Shown: positions 18,557-27,368, counted from the stretch's first letter. The stretch is DNA of 59,154 nt from JBELMB01 sp042088665 (GCA_042088665.1 JBELMB010000010.1:1-59154), one strand, 5' to 3'. Numbers and translations: made by a program. Notes: generated by a model not told the origin, from the sequence alone.

Positions 18557-19327
18557 ATGCGGATTGCATTGACCGGAGGCGCCACCGGCATCGGCGCTGC
18601 CACGGCTCAACGGTTAAAGGCACAGGGACACGAGGTCACTGCCTTTGACATCTCTGAGCCAGCGGGGGTCGACCACTGGATCCACACCGATCTCAGCGAC
18701 CCGGCCTCCGTCGCCGCCGCGCTGGAGGCCGCGAACGGCCCGTTTGACGCGCTGATCAACAACGCAGGCCTGCCCCCGCGCGAGGGCCTTGAGACATTGA
18801 TCCTTCAGGTCAACTGGTTCGGCCTCGTGGCGTTTCTGGACGGGTTCCTCGACAAGCTGGCGCAGGGCGGCGCCATCGTGAACACCGCCTCGCGCGCCGG
18901 GGCGCAGTGGCGCGAGAACCTCGACCAAGTCAAGGCACTGATGGCCTGTGATCTGGCCGATCTGCCCGCCTTCATCGCGCAACAGGACATCACCCCGACC
19001 CGCGCCTACAACCTGTCCAAAGAGGCGGTCATCGTCATGACGAAGGCCCGCACCAAGGAGATGATCGACCGCGGGATCAGGATGAACTCCGTCAGTCCCG
19101 CCGCCGTCAGCACCGGCATACTGAAGGATTTTGCCGCCGCCTTCGGTGAGCGCATGGAACGCAACGTGGCCCGCGCCGGACGGGCAGGCACACCCGAGGA
19201 AGTGGCCGATGTCATCACCTTCCTCGTGTCACCCGGCAGCGCATGGATCAAGGGACAGGACCTCGTGATCGACGGTGGCATGAGCGCGATGGGTGAGACC
19301 GACATGCTGGACCTGCCCAGTGGCTGA
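18557..19327 (+). CDS. short-chain dehydrogenase/reductase (SDR)
   Basis: 256 residues; the ATG at 18557 is preceded by a G-rich stretch, and an earlier in-frame extension to 18374 has no domain content. Classical SDR motifs: 'TGGATGIG' at 6-13 (cofactor), 'NNAG' at 68-71, Ser112 and the catalytic Tyr151-x3-Lys155 pair. 'FDISEP' after the second strand suggests NAD preference. Substrate unknown; the C-terminal 'WIKGQDLVIDGGMSA' is the usual SDR ending. It overlaps the next gene, nrtS, by eight bases, which ties the two together. Confidence 0.92.
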   Translation: MRIALTGGATGIGAATAQRLKAQGHEVTAFDISEPAGVDHWIHTDLSDPASVAAALEAANGPFDALINNAGLPPREGLETLILQVNWFGLVAFLDGFLDKLAQGGAIVNTASRAGAQWRENLDQVKALMACDLADLPAFIAQQDITPTRAYNLSKEAVIVMTKARTKEMIDRGIRMNSVSPAAVSTGILKDFAAAFGERMERNVARAGRAGTPEEVADVITFLVSPGSAWIKGQDLVIDGGMSAMGETDMLDLPSG

Positions 19328-19586
19328 CACCGATCCCACCGGCTTTTGGGCCATTGCCGCCACCAGACCGGTGGCCGCACGCGCCGGACGCGTCGCATTG
19401 ATCGTTGGTACCATCCTTGGCGTCATCAACCATGGCGACCGCTTGATCATGGGCCCATGGGAGGCAGAGATGTTCGCAAAGATCATCCTGACCTACCTCG
19501 TGCCCTATTCCGTTTCGTCCTATTCCTCGGTCCAGACCATCCGGGACAGGGCGAGGCAAGACGCGGGCAAAACCGGTCGGACGTAG
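19320..19586 (+). CDS. nrtS: NrtS-like small membrane protein (nitrate/nitrite transporter family)
   Basis: 88 residues from a GTG at 19320 that lies inside the end of the SDR gene. Two transmembrane segments: 'RVALIVGTILGVINHGD' and 'KIILTYLVPYSVSSYSSV', with the conserved 'INHGD' and 'LTYLVPY' typical of the NrtS family. NrtS was described as a small nitrate/nitrite transporter component in cyanobacteria. Its role in heterotrophic bacteria is unclear, and no nitrate reductase gene is present in the window. Translation is probably coupled to the SDR because no good ribosome binding site precedes the GTG. Confidence 0.75.
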   Translation: MADTDPTGFWAIAATRPVAARAGRVALIVGTILGVINHGDRLIMGPWEAEMFAKIILTYLVPYSVSSYSSVQTIRDRARQDAGKTGRT

Positions 19587-19593
19587 CCCGTTT

Positions 19594-20451
19594 TCAGACC
19601 TGAGGCGCGGTCACGCGCGCGTGGTCCATCGCTGCCGCGATGCGTCGGGCGCCTTGCTGCAAATCTTCGAGTGCCCCAAAATCAAGCAGGGCCTGAAACG
19701 GCGTTTCCTCCTTGACCCACAACACGCTGAGCGTGCCATGCAGTCCGGTCCTGCCTCGGATCGGCACCGCCATGGCGCCCACCTCCGGCCCGGGATCGAA
19801 GGGTGGCTCCCAATAATTGGCTTCGCGCAGGCCATACCCCCGCGCGCGCGTCGCGTCTACTTCGGCGGCAAGGCGACCCGTCTCGATCCACATCACTTCT
19901 TCCTTGCGCACGTATTGCGCGATGCGGTCCAGATGGCGTTGACGCACCTCGGGGGGTGAAAAGGCCAGCACCGTGCGCCCATGTGCCGAAAACACCATCG
20001 ATGGCCGAATACCAAGGGAGGTCCGCGTGGGCGCCAACGGTCCCCGCAGGCGCGTGCTTTCGATGACCTCGATCCGCCCGGCAGACAGCACAGCCGACAG
20101 GTCCGACGGCCAGCCCGCCTGCCGCGTCTTCAGCTCCAGCAGGATCGGTGCAGCCAGTTCGGCCAGCGGATGCGCCCGCGCCTCTTCGCCCAGAATGCTG
20201 CCCAGCGTATGGCTCAGCTCATAGCGCCCCTCGACCAGGTTGCGCCGCACCCAGCCGCGCTGCCGCAAGGTGCCCAGAACCCGGAACAGGGTTGCATTGC
20301 CCAGCCCGGTGGCTTGCCGCAACTCCGCCAGCGTCACATTGCCATGACGCGAGAGATACTCGACCACGTCAAGACCACGCTCCAGCGCACGAATGCGTCC
20401 GGATTGGGGCCCTGCTTTGGGGCCGTTCTCTGGAAAAGGATCATCGCTCAT
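19594..20451 (-). CDS. IclR-family transcriptional regulator
   Basis: 285 residues from the ATG at 20451, preceded by GGCGGA. The N-terminal winged helix-turn-helix spans about 20-85 ('RALERGLDVVEYLSRHGNVTLAELRQ', 'GNATLFRVLGTL'); the C-terminal IclR effector-binding domain follows, with 'SMVFSAHGRTVLAFSP' and 'GAMAVPIRGRTG'. IclR proteins bind small carbon compounds and repress or activate adjacent catabolic operons. Divergent from the sulfatase-alkylsulfatase-TRAP operon with about 80 bases between, so it most likely controls that operon in response to its substrate. Confidence 0.92.
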   Translation of the reverse strand: MSDDPFPENGPKAGPQSGRIRALERGLDVVEYLSRHGNVTLAELRQATGLGNATLFRVLGTLRQRGWVRRNLVEGRYELSHTLGSILGEEARAHPLAELAAPILLELKTRQAGWPSDLSAVLSAGRIEVIESTRLRGPLAPTRTSLGIRPSMVFSAHGRTVLAFSPPEVRQRHLDRIAQYVRKEEVMWIETGRLAAEVDATRARGYGLREANYWEPPFDPGPEVGAMAVPIRGRTGLHGTLSVLWVKEETPFQALLDFGALEDLQQGARRIAAAMDHARVTAPQV

Positions 20452-20532
20452 GGTCGGTCCGCCTGGTGAACCGATGAGTAGCGCTCGCGCGGGAATCAGG
20501 CAATAGTCGCAAAAAACACGGGAGGAGAGCGC

Positions 20533-20574
20533 ATGCGGGCACGCATCCAACAGGCAGCCGGGGCTGTCAGGTGA
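20533..20574 (+). CDS. possible 13-residue leader peptide coupled to the sulfatase gene
   Basis: An ATG at 20533 sits five bases after a strong ribosome binding site GGAGGAG (20521-20527) and opens a 13-codon frame (MRARIQQAAGAVR) whose stop TGA overlaps the GTG start of the sulfatase as GTGA. The sulfatase itself has no good ribosome binding site. The layout suggests that ribosomes load at the leader and re-start on the sulfatase. Direct evidence is only the sequence layout; the peptide need not have a function. Confidence 0.45.
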   Translation: MRARIQQAAGAVR

Positions 20575-22214
20575 ATATTCTGTTCATCATGTATGACCAG
20601 TTGCGGTTCGATTATCTCGGCTGTGCCGGTCACCCGGATCTGGACACGCCGAATTTTGACCGTGTGGCGGCGCAGGGCCTGCGCTTTACCAATGCCTATG
20701 TGCAGTCGCCGATCTGCGGCGCGTCACGGATGAGCTTTTACACCGGGCGTTACGTCTCTTCGCACGGGGCCGCGTGGAACAAGTTTCCGCTGCGCGTCGG
20801 CGAGATGACCATGGGCGACCATCTGCGCGCCTCGGGCATGGCCTGCTGGCTGCTGGGCAAGACCCACATGAAGGCAGACGCCGAAGGCATGGCGCGGCTG
20901 GGCCTGTCCCCCGACAGCGAGATCGGTGCGCGTCAGGCCGAGGCGGGCTTTGACGTCTGGATCCGGGACGACGGGCTTTGGGGACAGGGTCCGGACGGCT
21001 TTTATGACGAGCAACGCTCACCCTATAACGCCTACCTCAATGCCAAGGGCTACGAGAGTGAGAACCCCTGGGCAGATTTCGCCAATGCAGGTGTGGACGA
21101 GGCGGGCAACATCGCCTCCGGCTGGATGATGCGCAACGCGGACAAGCCGGCCAACATCCGTGAAGAAGACAGCGAAACGCCCTGGCTCACGCAGCGCACC
21201 ATCGATTTCATCGAGGCCACCGAAGGCCCGTGGTGCGCCCATGTCAGCTATATCAAGCCGCATTGGCCCTACATCGTCCCCGCCCCCTACCATGACATGT
21301 ATGGCGCCAACCATGTTCCGGCACCCAAACGCCACCCGGTCGAGCAAGAAGACGTGCACCCGGTCTTTGGCGCCTACCAGCAGAATCGCATTGCACAGGC
21401 ATTCCAGCAGGAAGATGTCCGCCAGAAGGTCATCCCCGCCTACATGGGCCTGATCAAGCAATGTGACGACCAGCTTGGTGTCCTGCTCGATCACCTTGAG
21501 GCGACGGGCCGGATGCAGGACACGATGATCGTTCTGACCTCGGATCACGGTGACTATCTGGGGGATCACTGGATGGGCGAAAAGGATCTGTTTCACGAAC
21601 CTTCGGTCAAGATCCCGATGATCATCTATGATCCCCGGCCAGAGGCAGATGGCACGCGCGGCACCACCTGTGACGCACTGGTGGAATCCATCGACCTTGC
21701 CCCGACCTTTGTCGACGCGGCAGGCGGCAAGGTGGCCGATCACATCCTTGAGGGGCGTTCGCTTCTGCCTTGGCTGCGGGGCGAGACACCCGAATGGCGT
21801 GATTTCGCGATCAGCGAGTTCGACTATTCGCCCACGCCGCAATGCGTGAAACTGGGGCTGGAACCCCGCGATGCGCGGCTGTTCATGGTGTTCGACGGGC
21901 GCTACAAGCTGATGCATGCGGAGGGCGGTTTCCGCCCCATGCTCTTTGATCTGGAAACCGACCCGGACGAATTTCACGACCTCGCCAAGGGATCCGACCA
22001 TCAGGCAGAGATCGACCGGCTGTACGGATGTCTCGCGCAATGGGGGCGCAGGCTGTCGCAGCGGGTGACAAAATCCGAAGACGACATCAAGAACATGCGT
22101 GGCCGCAGTCTGCGGAGGGGCATCCTGCCCTTCATGGTGGACGGCGGTGAAGTGCCCGAAGAGCTGACCGAACGCTACCGCGGCCCCGCACCGCAGCGCA
22201 CCGACGGAGAGTGA
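20571..22214 (+). CDS. sulfatase / phosphonate monoester hydrolase family enzyme
   Basis: 547 residues, GTG start at 20571; the N-terminus 'MNILFIMYDQLRFDYLG' is the canonical opening of the family, so no upstream extension is needed. The nucleophile motif is 'CGASRMSFYTGR' with Cys49 (to be converted to formylglycine) and Arg53. The Ala at the usual Pro position (C-x-A-S-R) resembles some phosphonate monoester hydrolases and arylsulfatase relatives. Metal ligands Asp9, Gln10, Asp324 and His325 ('TSDHGDYLGDH') are present. No signal peptide, so cytosolic. Cleaves a sulfate or phosphate/phosphonate ester; substrate probably delivered by the TRAP transporter downstream. Confidence 0.9.
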   Translation: MNILFIMYDQLRFDYLGCAGHPDLDTPNFDRVAAQGLRFTNAYVQSPICGASRMSFYTGRYVSSHGAAWNKFPLRVGEMTMGDHLRASGMACWLLGKTHMKADAEGMARLGLSPDSEIGARQAEAGFDVWIRDDGLWGQGPDGFYDEQRSPYNAYLNAKGYESENPWADFANAGVDEAGNIASGWMMRNADKPANIREEDSETPWLTQRTIDFIEATEGPWCAHVSYIKPHWPYIVPAPYHDMYGANHVPAPKRHPVEQEDVHPVFGAYQQNRIAQAFQQEDVRQKVIPAYMGLIKQCDDQLGVLLDHLEATGRMQDTMIVLTSDHGDYLGDHWMGEKDLFHEPSVKIPMIIYDPRPEADGTRGTTCDALVESIDLAPTFVDAAGGKVADHILEGRSLLPWLRGETPEWRDFAISEFDYSPTPQCVKLGLEPRDARLFMVFDGRYKLMHAEGGFRPMLFDLETDPDEFHDLAKGSDHQAEIDRLYGCLAQWGRRLSQRVTKSEDDIKNMRGRSLRRGILPFMVDGGEVPEELTERYRGPAPQRTDGE

Positions 22215-22216
22215 CC

Positions 22217-23512
22217 ATGCCGAACGAGGCACTTGTCCATCACAACGAGACGCAGTTCCGCAAGTCAGTGATCACGCTGGCCCCGGGCATGTGGACGGCC
22301 GTGGGCTTTGCCGCCTCGACCCAACACATGATCGAAGGTGCCAATAGCGTCACCATCATCGACACCTCCGAAAGCACGGGCGCGGCGGAAAACGTGCTGG
22401 CCGCTTTCAGAGAAAAGTCTGCCAAGCCGGTTGAGCGCATCATCTACACCCATGCGCACAGGGATCACATCTCGGGCGCATCGGTCTTTGCCGAGGGCCG
22501 TGAGATCGAGATCCTCGCCAGCGCCGCCTTTGCATCGGACCTCGTGGGGCAGGACAGTGACAAGATCGCGCCCTTCAAGGCGCTGAACCGACGGACCCTT
22601 GCGCAATTCGGCATCGGGCTCAGCCCGGAGGAGCGCATCTCCCTTGGTTGCGGCCCCGGGGAGCGCCCGATGAACGGCATGGGGGCGGGCCATCTGCCAC
22701 CAAATGTCTCGATTCCCGGTGATCAGGCGATCGACCTCGATAGCGTCGCCGCAGAGCTGATCATGGCCCCGGGCGAGACCCCGGATCATATGGTGGTCTG
22801 GTTCCCCGACAGCCGCGTGCTGATCCCTGGCGACAACTGGTATCACGCCTTCCCCAATCTTTACGCCATCCGCGGCACACCGTACCGCGACTTTGCCGCA
22901 TGGGCGCAGAGCCTGACGATGCTGGCCGATCTGGGTGCCGACGTATTGGCCCCGGGGCACACCATGCCGGTCTTTGGCGCGGACAAAGTGCGCGAGGTGC
23001 TGACCTCCACCCGCGATGCGATCCTGCACGTCATGCGCCATACTGCGGACGGCATGGATGCCGGGCAATCGCTCGACGACATTGTTGCGACGCTGACCCT
23101 GCCTGCGGACCTCGCCGCAAAGCCATGGCTGGGTGAATACTACGGCAAGGCCAGCTGGTCTGCCCGCGCCTTTGCCACCGGCACACTGGGCTGGTACGAT
23201 GGCAACCCCACGCATCTTGGCACGCTGTCCTCACGCGACCGCGCCAAGGAAATGACCCATCTGGCCGGAGGGGTCGAGGCATTGATGCGCGCCGCGGAAA
23301 CCACCGATAACCTGCAATGGCGGCTGGAACTGTGCGACCATCTGCTGGCCCTTGGCGAAACCGGCGAGGCCCGGAAGGCGCAAACCCTCAAGGTCAAAGC
23401 CATGAAAGCCGAGACGCTGGAAACCCTTGCCGAAGACGAAATCAACGCCACCGCCCGCAACACCTACCTGTGGGAAGCCCGAAACCTCCGCACACAGGGC
23501 GCAGACACATGA
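22217..23512 (+). CDS. metallo-beta-lactamase-fold alkylsulfatase-like hydrolase
   Basis: 431 residues; the ATG at 22217 follows GGAGAG. The MBL metal motif 'THAHRDH' is at 78-84, with further ligands in 'APGETPDHMVVWFP' and 'APGH'. The C-terminal part ('EYYGKASWSARAF ... LGWYDGNP', 'GGVEALMRAAE') matches the alkylsulfatase dimerisation domain of the SdsA1/BDS1 family. It lacks the signal peptide and the C-terminal SCP2-like domain of SdsA1 and is correspondingly shorter (SdsA1 is about 650 residues). Probably a cytosolic zinc-dependent ester hydrolase acting on an alkyl-sulfate-like compound. Its start lies three bases beyond the sulfatase stop; its end overlaps the TRAP gene as ATGA. Confidence 0.9.
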   Translation: MPNEALVHHNETQFRKSVITLAPGMWTAVGFAASTQHMIEGANSVTIIDTSESTGAAENVLAAFREKSAKPVERIIYTHAHRDHISGASVFAEGREIEILASAAFASDLVGQDSDKIAPFKALNRRTLAQFGIGLSPEERISLGCGPGERPMNGMGAGHLPPNVSIPGDQAIDLDSVAAELIMAPGETPDHMVVWFPDSRVLIPGDNWYHAFPNLYAIRGTPYRDFAAWAQSLTMLADLGADVLAPGHTMPVFGADKVREVLTSTRDAILHVMRHTADGMDAGQSLDDIVATLTLPADLAAKPWLGEYYGKASWSARAFATGTLGWYDGNPTHLGTLSSRDRAKEMTHLAGGVEALMRAAETTDNLQWRLELCDHLLALGETGEARKAQTLKVKAMKAETLETLAEDEINATARNTYLWEARNLRTQGADT

Positions 23513-25590
23513 CAGATCGGGTCCTTTCCTCACGCGTTGCCGATGCGCTGGCCTTCACCTTCACCATAGTGATCCTGATCTATGCCGCCTCGGGCCCGGC
23601 CTCCGAGGTCGTGCGCTGGTACATCGAGACGACAACCACCGGTTTCGAAGAGCTGTCGCGCCGGGATCAGAGGATGTTGTTCCGTGAACATTGGTTGGGT
23701 GCCGGGTTCAAAGTCTTTGAACGCTCGTTCCTGCTGCCCACCGGGCTGATCCTCGGGTTGCCCGTGCTGTTTGCCTTTGCAATCGCCTATCTGAACCTGC
23801 CGCTGCGCGCGCCCTGGATGAAATGGGCATTGGCGGGTCTGTCGACCGTGGTCTTTGTCTACTGGGTCGCGGCGCTCTTTGCCGTTGACGGGGGGGCGCT
23901 GCCCTCTGCCAGCCCTTGGGATTTCGTGCTGTTTCCCCTTGCCACGCTGCTGGTGCTGTATCTCACCTGGCGGCTTTTCGGGGGCTTCATCGTCGGGTTC
24001 TGCCTGTTCTGGGTGATCTACTTCTTTGTGCGGGGATGGCTTCCGGACTGGGCAGGGATCCTCGCGGGGTCCGACAGCACGCTCAGCCAATCCATGCGGT
24101 CCATGGTGCTGAACTTCTGGTCGCAGACTGGCGGCATGTTCGGACAACCCCTGCAGGTGGTCTCTGGCAATGTGCTGATCTTCATCGTCTTTGGCGCGGT
24201 GCTCATGGCCTCTGGCGCCGGCGATCTGCTGATGAAGATCGCCAACCGGCTCACCGGGCGCTTTACCGGCGGCGCGGCCCATGCGGCGGTGGCCAGTTCT
24301 GCACTGTTCGGCACGCTCTCGGGCGCGGCGATCTCCAACGTTGTCTCCACCGGTGTGATGACGATCCCTGTCATCAAACGCTCCGGTTTCAAACCCGCCT
24401 TCGCCGCGGCGGTCGAGGCGGCCGCCTCCACCGGGGGACAGGTCATGCCGCCCGTGATGGGGGTCGTGGCCTTTTTCGTAGCAGGTCAGATCGGGCTGGA
24501 GTACCGCTACATCGTGATCGCCGCGATCATTCCGGCGATCTTCTTTTACCTCGGCACCTTCCTGACCGTCTATTTCGAGGCCCGCCGGCAAGGCGTTGGC
24601 CCCCTGCCCCCCGAAGCGCGTCCGGCGCTCAGCCGCATCGAGATGGTGCAATGCCTCGTCTTCATCCTGCCATTGGGTGTGCTGAGCTATTTTCTCTTTG
24701 CGCAGCCATCGGTTCAAAAGGCCGGCTTTTATGGCTTTGTCGTGGCGTTGGGATCCGCGCTGGTGCTGTTCCGCGAGTTCAGATCAAGCCACAAACTGTA
24801 CCGCGCCTTTGTCGAAGCAGGCCGGATGGCGGGGACCATCGTGGTGATCGTCGCAGCCATCGGGCTGATTGTCGGGCTGATCCAGGTCTCCGGTTTCAGC
24901 GGGCGTCTGTCGTTGCTTCTGGCACAACTGGCCTCTGGCCCCCTGTTTGGCACGCTTGTGGTGGTGGCTCTTGGCGCCATCGTGCTGGGGATGGGGCTGC
25001 CGCCCGGTGCCACCTACTTCATCATCGTGATCGCGCTGAGTTCGGGCATCGAAGCGGTGGGAATCGCGCCGCTGACCCTGCACCTGTTCGTGGTGTTCTT
25101 TGCGGTGATCTCCACCGTGACGCCGCCCGTGGCGCTGGCTGCCTTTGCCGCGGCGCCGATTGCGCAGGCCGATCCGATGCACACCGGATTGCAGGCTGCG
25201 CGGATCGCCATGGCGGGCTTTATCATTCCGTTCGTTTTCGTGTATCACCCCGCCGTGCTGTACAAACTGCAGGTGCTGTTCGAATGGTTCGGCGATGATC
25301 CGGTACGCTCAAAGGCGATGATCGACATCACCACCGTGAGTTGGCTTGATCTTGGCTGGATCATCCTCTCCTTCACCACGTCGATGTGGCTGCTGTCCTC
25401 GGCGCTCACGGGGTTCGAAAAGAACCGCCTCGCCTTGATCGAGCGTCTGTTGCGCGGCGTCACCGGGCTGGTCATTCTCGCGCCCCAGATGACCATTGCC
25501 TTGCCTGCGATGGCCGTGGCCATGGCATTGATCGTGGGGCACAGATACATGGGCGGCACGCCGTCCAAAGTCGATACGACACCAACATAA
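23509..25590 (+). CDS. TRAP transporter fused permease (4TM/12TM, DctQM type)
   Basis: 693 residues from the ATG at 23509, overlapping the previous stop as ATGA. About sixteen hydrophobic segments: the first four correspond to the small DctQ-like subunit and the rest to the large DctM-like subunit, with the conserved 'SGAAISNVVSTGVMTIPVIKR' type region and 'LGMGLPPGATYFI'. This fusion layout is the form that pairs with TAXI-type binding proteins, and such a gene follows. It uses the sodium or proton gradient to import an organic acid or ester from the periplasm. Confidence 0.95.
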   Translation: MTDRVLSSRVADALAFTFTIVILIYAASGPASEVVRWYIETTTTGFEELSRRDQRMLFREHWLGAGFKVFERSFLLPTGLILGLPVLFAFAIAYLNLPLRAPWMKWALAGLSTVVFVYWVAALFAVDGGALPSASPWDFVLFPLATLLVLYLTWRLFGGFIVGFCLFWVIYFFVRGWLPDWAGILAGSDSTLSQSMRSMVLNFWSQTGGMFGQPLQVVSGNVLIFIVFGAVLMASGAGDLLMKIANRLTGRFTGGAAHAAVASSALFGTLSGAAISNVVSTGVMTIPVIKRSGFKPAFAAAVEAAASTGGQVMPPVMGVVAFFVAGQIGLEYRYIVIAAIIPAIFFYLGTFLTVYFEARRQGVGPLPPEARPALSRIEMVQCLVFILPLGVLSYFLFAQPSVQKAGFYGFVVALGSALVLFREFRSSHKLYRAFVEAGRMAGTIVVIVAAIGLIVGLIQVSGFSGRLSLLLAQLASGPLFGTLVVVALGAIVLGMGLPPGATYFIIVIALSSGIEAVGIAPLTLHLFVVFFAVISTVTPPVALAAFAAAPIAQADPMHTGLQAARIAMAGFIIPFVFVYHPAVLYKLQVLFEWFGDDPVRSKAMIDITTVSWLDLGWIILSFTTSMWLLSSALTGFEKNRLALIERLLRGVTGLVILAPQMTIALPAMAVAMALIVGHRYMGGTPSKVDTTPT

Positions 25591-25617
25591 GTCTATGTGA
25601 TCTAGGGAGGAACACAC

Positions 25618-26595
25618 ATGCGGACATTCACCTGGGCCAGCGCAGCTGCCCTTTTCGTCGCCACCTCGGCGCATGCCGAAGACGTCACGCTGAAAATGGC
25701 GACCATCGCGCCCAGCCTTGGCCAGGCGATCACGATGGCGACCTTTGCCAACGTCGTGACCGACAACGTCGAAGGCGTCTCGATCGAAGTCTCCGGCGGC
25801 GGCGCGGCAACCCTGCACATGATGGAAGTGGCCCGCGGCAATCTCGACATGTCGATGACCAGCCCCGTGGTCTACAACCTCATGTCCGCGGGCAAGGCCA
25901 TGTATGCCAAGGAGGCCGAGGCCCCCGAACTGGCAAAGAACCTGCAGCTCTTGATGTGGTTCCCCTATGGGCAGTACCACTTCGCCGTGCGTGCCGACAG
26001 CGACATCGAATTTCTGGACGACATCGAAGGCGCGTCGGTCTTTCTTGGCCCACAGGGTGGCGGCGCGTATAACGCGGCGCGCGGCTGGGTGACATCAACC
26101 ACCGGCCTTGTCGCGGGCGAAGACTACGAGGCGATCACCGCCAACTGGCAGACCGGTTTTCAGGCCTTCATGGATGGCAAGATCGATGTCTACGTGAACG
26201 GTTGCCTCGACCCCTGCGGCCAGTTCATCCAGTTCACAGAGACCGAGGACCTGCGCTTTATCGGGCCGGAAAGCCACGAGGGCGAAGCGGTGGAGAAATA
26301 CCTCGGCAAATGGCGCTACCGCGCCGAAGTGCCCGCGGGCATGTACGAAGGCCAAAAGAACGACAGCGCCGTGATGTCCTTTGACACCGCCGTGGGCATT
26401 GGCGTGCGCGCGGATCTGGATGAGGACACCGTCTACGCCATCACAAAGGCGTTTTGGGACAACATCGATCAGGTCACATCCGAAGCCCCATGGGCCGAGG
26501 CACTGGACGTGGCATTCGCCGCCTCCCAGCGTGGGCTGATGGAATTGCACCCGGGTGCGGCAAAGTACTACCGCGAGGTGGGCGCTCTGCAATAA
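25618..26595 (+). CDS. TAXI-family TRAP transporter substrate-binding protein
   Basis: 325 residues; the ATG at 25618 follows GGGAGG. A Sec signal peptide covers about 1-20 (ending 'ATSAHA'). The mature part opens 'LKMATIAPSLGQAITM' and has the family segments 'GGGAATLHMMEVARGNLDMSM' (shortened here in description) and 'FLGPQGGGAYNAARGW'. Two nearby cysteines in 'NGCLDPCGQF' may form a disulfide. It captures the substrate in the periplasm and hands it to the fused permease encoded 27 bases upstream. Substrate inferred to be an organosulfate-like compound from the operon. Confidence 0.93.
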   Translation: MRTFTWASAAALFVATSAHAEDVTLKMATIAPSLGQAITMATFANVVTDNVEGVSIEVSGGGAATLHMMEVARGNLDMSMTSPVVYNLMSAGKAMYAKEAEAPELAKNLQLLMWFPYGQYHFAVRADSDIEFLDDIEGASVFLGPQGGGAYNAARGWVTSTTGLVAGEDYEAITANWQTGFQAFMDGKIDVYVNGCLDPCGQFIQFTETEDLRFIGPESHEGEAVEKYLGKWRYRAEVPAGMYEGQKNDSAVMSFDTAVGIGVRADLDEDTVYAITKAFWDNIDQVTSEAPWAEALDVAFAASQRGLMELHPGAAKYYREVGALQ

Positions 26596-26627
26596 GCGCC
26601 TGAGATACCTGGCATTCTGCGCGGTCC

Positions 26628-26650
26628 GGCCCCAGGCTGGGCCGCGTTTT
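26628..26650 (+). terminator. terminator of the sulfatase-TRAP operon
   Basis: Stem GGCCC/GGGCC with a six-base loop, followed by GCGTTTT, about 35 bases after the last gene of the operon. Confidence 0.6.
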
Positions 26651-26865
26651 CATTGGCGGATGATGCGACCCCTCGACGGGACAAACAGCTGGTCGGCACA
26701 GCCGTCCAGCACCCCCCGCACAAGGCATTCGGAAAACCGACATCCCTCTCCCTACCGCCCTTTATCCTGGGACGATTCGGATAATTGTGAGTGAACGCAC
26801 GACAAATCTGCGGATATCACCACAAGCCTGCCCTCTGCATCCCCGCCGGCTTTGCATAGGCTGGT

Positions 26866-27215
26866 ATGTGTAACAGACCTGCCGCGGACCATTCACCGAT
26901 GACCGCGCCGCGGTATCAGGATGTGGACAGCCACGAGATCCCCGAAGTCAACGACGATGACGGCACGGGGGTAAAGATCATCGTTGGCCGCTCTTGGGGG
27001 CAGCGCGGTTCGGTGGATGGCATCGCCGCGGACCCGCTGTATCTGGACGTCTGCAGGCAGGCACGGACGGAGTGCGGTTCCTGCTGGTCGCCGGAACTCC
27101 AATCCGGGAGCCCGTCGCGTGGCAAGGTCCGATCGTGATGAACACCCGGTAAGAGGTGCAGCAGGCCTTTGCCGCGTTGCGCAACAACACGTTTATCCAG
27201 CCTGCCGATCATTGA
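26866..27215 (+). pseudogene. decayed pirin-family gene
   Basis: Two pieces of a pirin C-terminal region are readable in different frames. The first (26866 to about 27050) reads 'MTAPRYQDVDSHEIPEV ... IIVGRSWGQRGSVDG ... DPLYLDV'. The second (27051-27215, frame shifted) reads 'LQAGTDGVRFLLVAG', 'EPVAWQGPIVMNT', then an in-frame TAA, then 'EVQQAFAALRNNTFI' and a final stop. Intact pirins have roughly 50 residues between these pieces and an N-terminal cupin domain, both missing here. So there is a 5' truncation, an internal deletion with frameshift, and a nonsense codon. No functional product is expected. Confidence 0.88.
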
Positions 27216-27368
27216 GGCACGGCGCCGCTCGGCAGGGAAACCGCACCCGTCTTCCACTCAGATGTCCTCTGCGCACCATACCGATGAACAATCACGTGAG
27301 CATGGCTCAAGGTGCCCACCTCCGGGGAAACGGCCCGTCCCGACCCGGCGCGGGCCTTTGCGATACGC
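27216..27368. other. intergenic stretch with weak terminator of the RND operon
   Basis: No gene. On the minus strand GGCCCG/CGGGCC (27332-27356) followed by GTTTCC lies some 15-35 bases past the RND gene stop and may terminate that operon. The 26596-26865 stretch to the left also shows no gene beyond the TRAP operon terminator. Confidence 0.4.

Noticed and set aside
23916..25298. Plus-strand 460-codon frame inside the TRAP permease gene
   Set aside because: It overlaps the unmistakable permease in another frame and is Arg/Gly/His-rich, as expected of a shadow frame.
26866..27138. 90-codon ORF as a real small gene
   Set aside because: Its first part is a pirin fragment and its end is out-of-frame pirin sequence, so it is part of a pseudogene.
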